NCBI GenBank assembly: GCA_018350325.1 | Contig: JAEVLN010000008.1 | Coordinates: forward strand, 1,240,001 to 1,304,000 | Origin: Globodera rostochiensis | Taxonomy: Eukaryota; Nematoda; Chromadorea; Rhabditida; Heteroderidae | Reading direction: 5' to 3' | DNA: 64,000 nt | Part shown: one piece after another, positions 62,075-64,000 of the stretch | Position numbering within the stretch: the first letter of the stretch is position 1 | Layout of the letters: each line of letters begins with the position of its first letter | The notes under the pieces: generated by a model | Database searches by the model: none | The model's input: only the letters and a program-made list of their open reading frames with translations | Told to the model about the DNA's origin: nothing | Translations under genes and position numbers: made by a program

Positions 62075-64000
62075 TTTGGCTGTCGTTGCGGCTGCAGCGG
62101 CCTCAACGGCAACACAAATTTGCTGTTGAGTGGACGTCGTGGCGGAGTCCGTGAAATAATCGAAAAGCAACAAAAGTTGAGTGACACTGAATTAAGTGGG
62201 GAAAAGCCGAGATGGCGTATTGTTAAACAAAGTGAGGTGAATGAAGCGGGAAGGGGGTGGGGGGGGGGGGAAGGCAGATAACAGGAAGGAATTGGAGAGG
62301 GTTGGCAGGATGGACGAAATGAGGGGGAGATTGGGAGATGATGTGATTGGGGCTGGGAGGGGGGGAGAAGGAGCGGACCACGGCAGCAAGCACAAGCAAG
62401 CAGCAGACAGATAAGGAGGGGAGGGGAGGGGAGGGGGGGGGGGGGTCGGACGGTATGGAAAGTAAGCACGGAGAGCAGAGGCAACAACAGCACAGCAAAT
62501 GTATGTAATATTTAGATCTGAAAATCGATGGAGGACAAGGAGAATGAGCTCGTTGGGTGAAATGGCAATTGGGGGGGGGGGAGAGTAGCAGATAAACAAC
62601 GGAATGGCAGGGGATGTTGGAGGGGGGGGGGGGGGGAAGGAGTCAGGATGGGAAGGAAAAGCGAATATGCGAAGAGTGAGGAAGGGCGGAGGGGGCGGGG
62701 AGGGGGGAATTTGGCCAACAGAATAAAGACGAAATGAGAGGGACAGAGAAATGGACGAACGACGGAGAGAATCAGCGAGTTTAAGCTTATAGCTTGCTGT
62801 TCTGGTTGCTTCTTTCTACCTTTACACATTAAATAAGGTAATATATTCCATTAATCGAACCATCGGGCGGTCGAACAACTCTTTTATGAGGAGGAAAGAA
62901 GCCCATCGGTCGGTTGGTCCGGTGACCGTCCAGTGCGCAGCCATGGCACAAAAGGAAAAAGCGACGGAAAGTGCCTTTATTCCCCTCTCCCAACCATTTT
63001 CAAATGACCATAATTGCGAAGTGGAGGAGAGAGGGGGGAGGGGGGGGGGGGGGAGGGGGGAGGGGGGAGGGGGGAGGGAGGGGAGGGAGGAGGGAGGGAG
63101 GGAGGGGGGGGGGGTGGGGGGTGCCGTTGTCGGCCGAACGATGGACAAAAGCAAGTGAACACAGAAAGGAAACACTTCGCTTACTCTTTAAAGGGAGAAT
63201 GACAAAAGAGAGGAAGAGGGGGGGGGGATGGACGTTCATTTACTCTCTCCCCAAACTTCTCTTTCCAATTCTGCTTCTTCTGACGCTCTTTTGACCTTCC
63301 CCCTCTCCATCACTCACTTGACGTGACGACCGGTCCAAGGACAAACACGGGTAAAAGCATTGCCCTGGCTCTTATCCCCCCCCCCCCATTTATAACTTAT
63401 TTATCATCTGGCCACCGTCAAAAGTAGCCAAATCTATTCACTGTTCTCGTGACTTGCCTTTTCAACAGTACTCTCTCAGCTCAGCACCTTTTTTGGCCAT
63501 TGTCTCCAAACATCCCCAACTTCCTCTCCTTCTATAAGCAAACTCTTTGTTGTCTGTTTGCTCTCCAAATGGACATTGTTCTGCTGTCAGCTCAAAGTGG
63601 TTCTCCTCCCTATATATTTGCTTGGACCAGCCTCGAGGAGCGGTAAAGGTGGGAAGGGATTGAGGCGATAGGTATCCTGGGAAAGTTTGAGAACGATAGA
63701 ATTAGTTGCCAATAAGTTGATGGCTAACATTCTTGTAAATTGGGAAAATGTGAAAATATGGAGCTTGATCGGAGGAGCAACGAGAAGAATTTGAATGACA
63801 AAGAATTTACAAGAGACGGGCTGAGTTTATTTCAGAGAGCCGGTCCGAAGAGTTTCGCTCGAACTTTCCACAATCAGTTCACTCCCTTCGGTCTTGAAGC
63901 GATTACAGAAGGCGGAGGGGGGGGGGGGGGGGACGGGGGGGGGGAGGTTGAGCAAGAGAATTGAATGAGAAATTGTCGAGGCAGAGAATGTGCTCGTGAC
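62075..64000. other. Upstream and intergenic region, G-tract rich, no clear gene
   Basis: The 5' flank of the second C2H2 gene, then purine-rich DNA with long G runs (62258-62269, 62434-62446, 62622-62634, 63035-63120, 63917-63930). Long Pro/Ser frames on the minus strand are composition artefacts. A plus-strand frame at 63740-63964 begins MGKCENMELDRRSNEKNLND and ends in poly-Gly; it may be a first exon of a gene beyond the window, but nothing supports it strongly. Confidence 0.5.

Noticed and set aside
62053..63294. Pro/Ser-rich minus-strand and Gly/Arg-rich plus-strand frames
   Set aside because: Homopolymer and purine-pyrimidine strand bias keep all frames open; no conserved pattern.

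Overview
This window is nuclear DNA of a nematode. Protein-coding genes are broken into many exons by very short introns (mostly 39-60 bp, ending TTTCAG or similar). Orthologues of animal genes are recognisable exon by exon, and a small block of the nematode telomere hexamer TTAGGC occurs near 49.1 kb. The many G homopolymers, the compact genes and at least four phase-correct GC-AG introns suggest a clade IV plant-parasitic (tylenchid or cyst) nematode. That placement is inference.

Layout. 1-3.2 kb is repeat-rich, with foldback elements and minisatellites. 3.3-4.0 kb (+) is a short caprin-like gene. 4.7-9.9 kb (+) is a two-finger C2H2 gene with repeat-filled introns. A minus-strand series follows: Van Gogh/Vangl (10.4-13.4 kb), a ZDHHC17-like ankyrin-DHHC palmitoyltransferase (14.7-18.0 kb), a Rab-like GTPase (18.6-20.2 kb), HID1 (20.5-24.2 kb), an ENPP-type phosphodiesterase relative (24.9-27.1 kb) and SF3A3 (28.0-29.9 kb). 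A long-chain acyl-CoA synthetase (30.7-34.1 kb, +) is divergent from SF3A3. Lgl (34.7-39.0 kb, -) is divergent from a GOLGA7 homologue (39.7-40.5 kb, +). An SLC16-type monocarboxylate transporter (41.6-45.7 kb, +), an unrecognised gene (46.2-48.6 kb, -), NDRG (50.4-51.8 kb, -), a RecQ helicase (53.0-56.6 kb, -), a gene with a PHRF1/SCAF-like C terminus (57.1-59.0 kb, +) and a second C2H2 gene (59.6-62.1 kb, -) complete the set. The last 1.9 kb shows no convincing gene.

Themes. Several genes act in cell polarity and membrane traffic: Vangl and Lgl (planar and apicobasal polarity), HID1 and a Rab (secretory granules, Golgi), and ZDHHC17-like plus GOLGA7 (protein palmitoylation). From memory, the C. 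elegans orthologues of vang-1, lgl-1, hid-1 and NDRG are X-linked, so the window may derive from the ancestral X linkage group.

The most unusual content is in the repeats. Several foldback elements have termini made of short tandem repeats; one has perfect 183-bp arms. Nested insertions keep readable target-site duplications: 9 bp inside the ZDHHC17 intron, 8 bp for a hAT-type element in an lgl intron, and TA for a composite element in the RecQ intron. In two genes a minisatellite runs right up to the 3' splice site, so the acceptor itself appears to be a variant repeat unit. An 11-nt microexon encodes the Rab DTAG motif.
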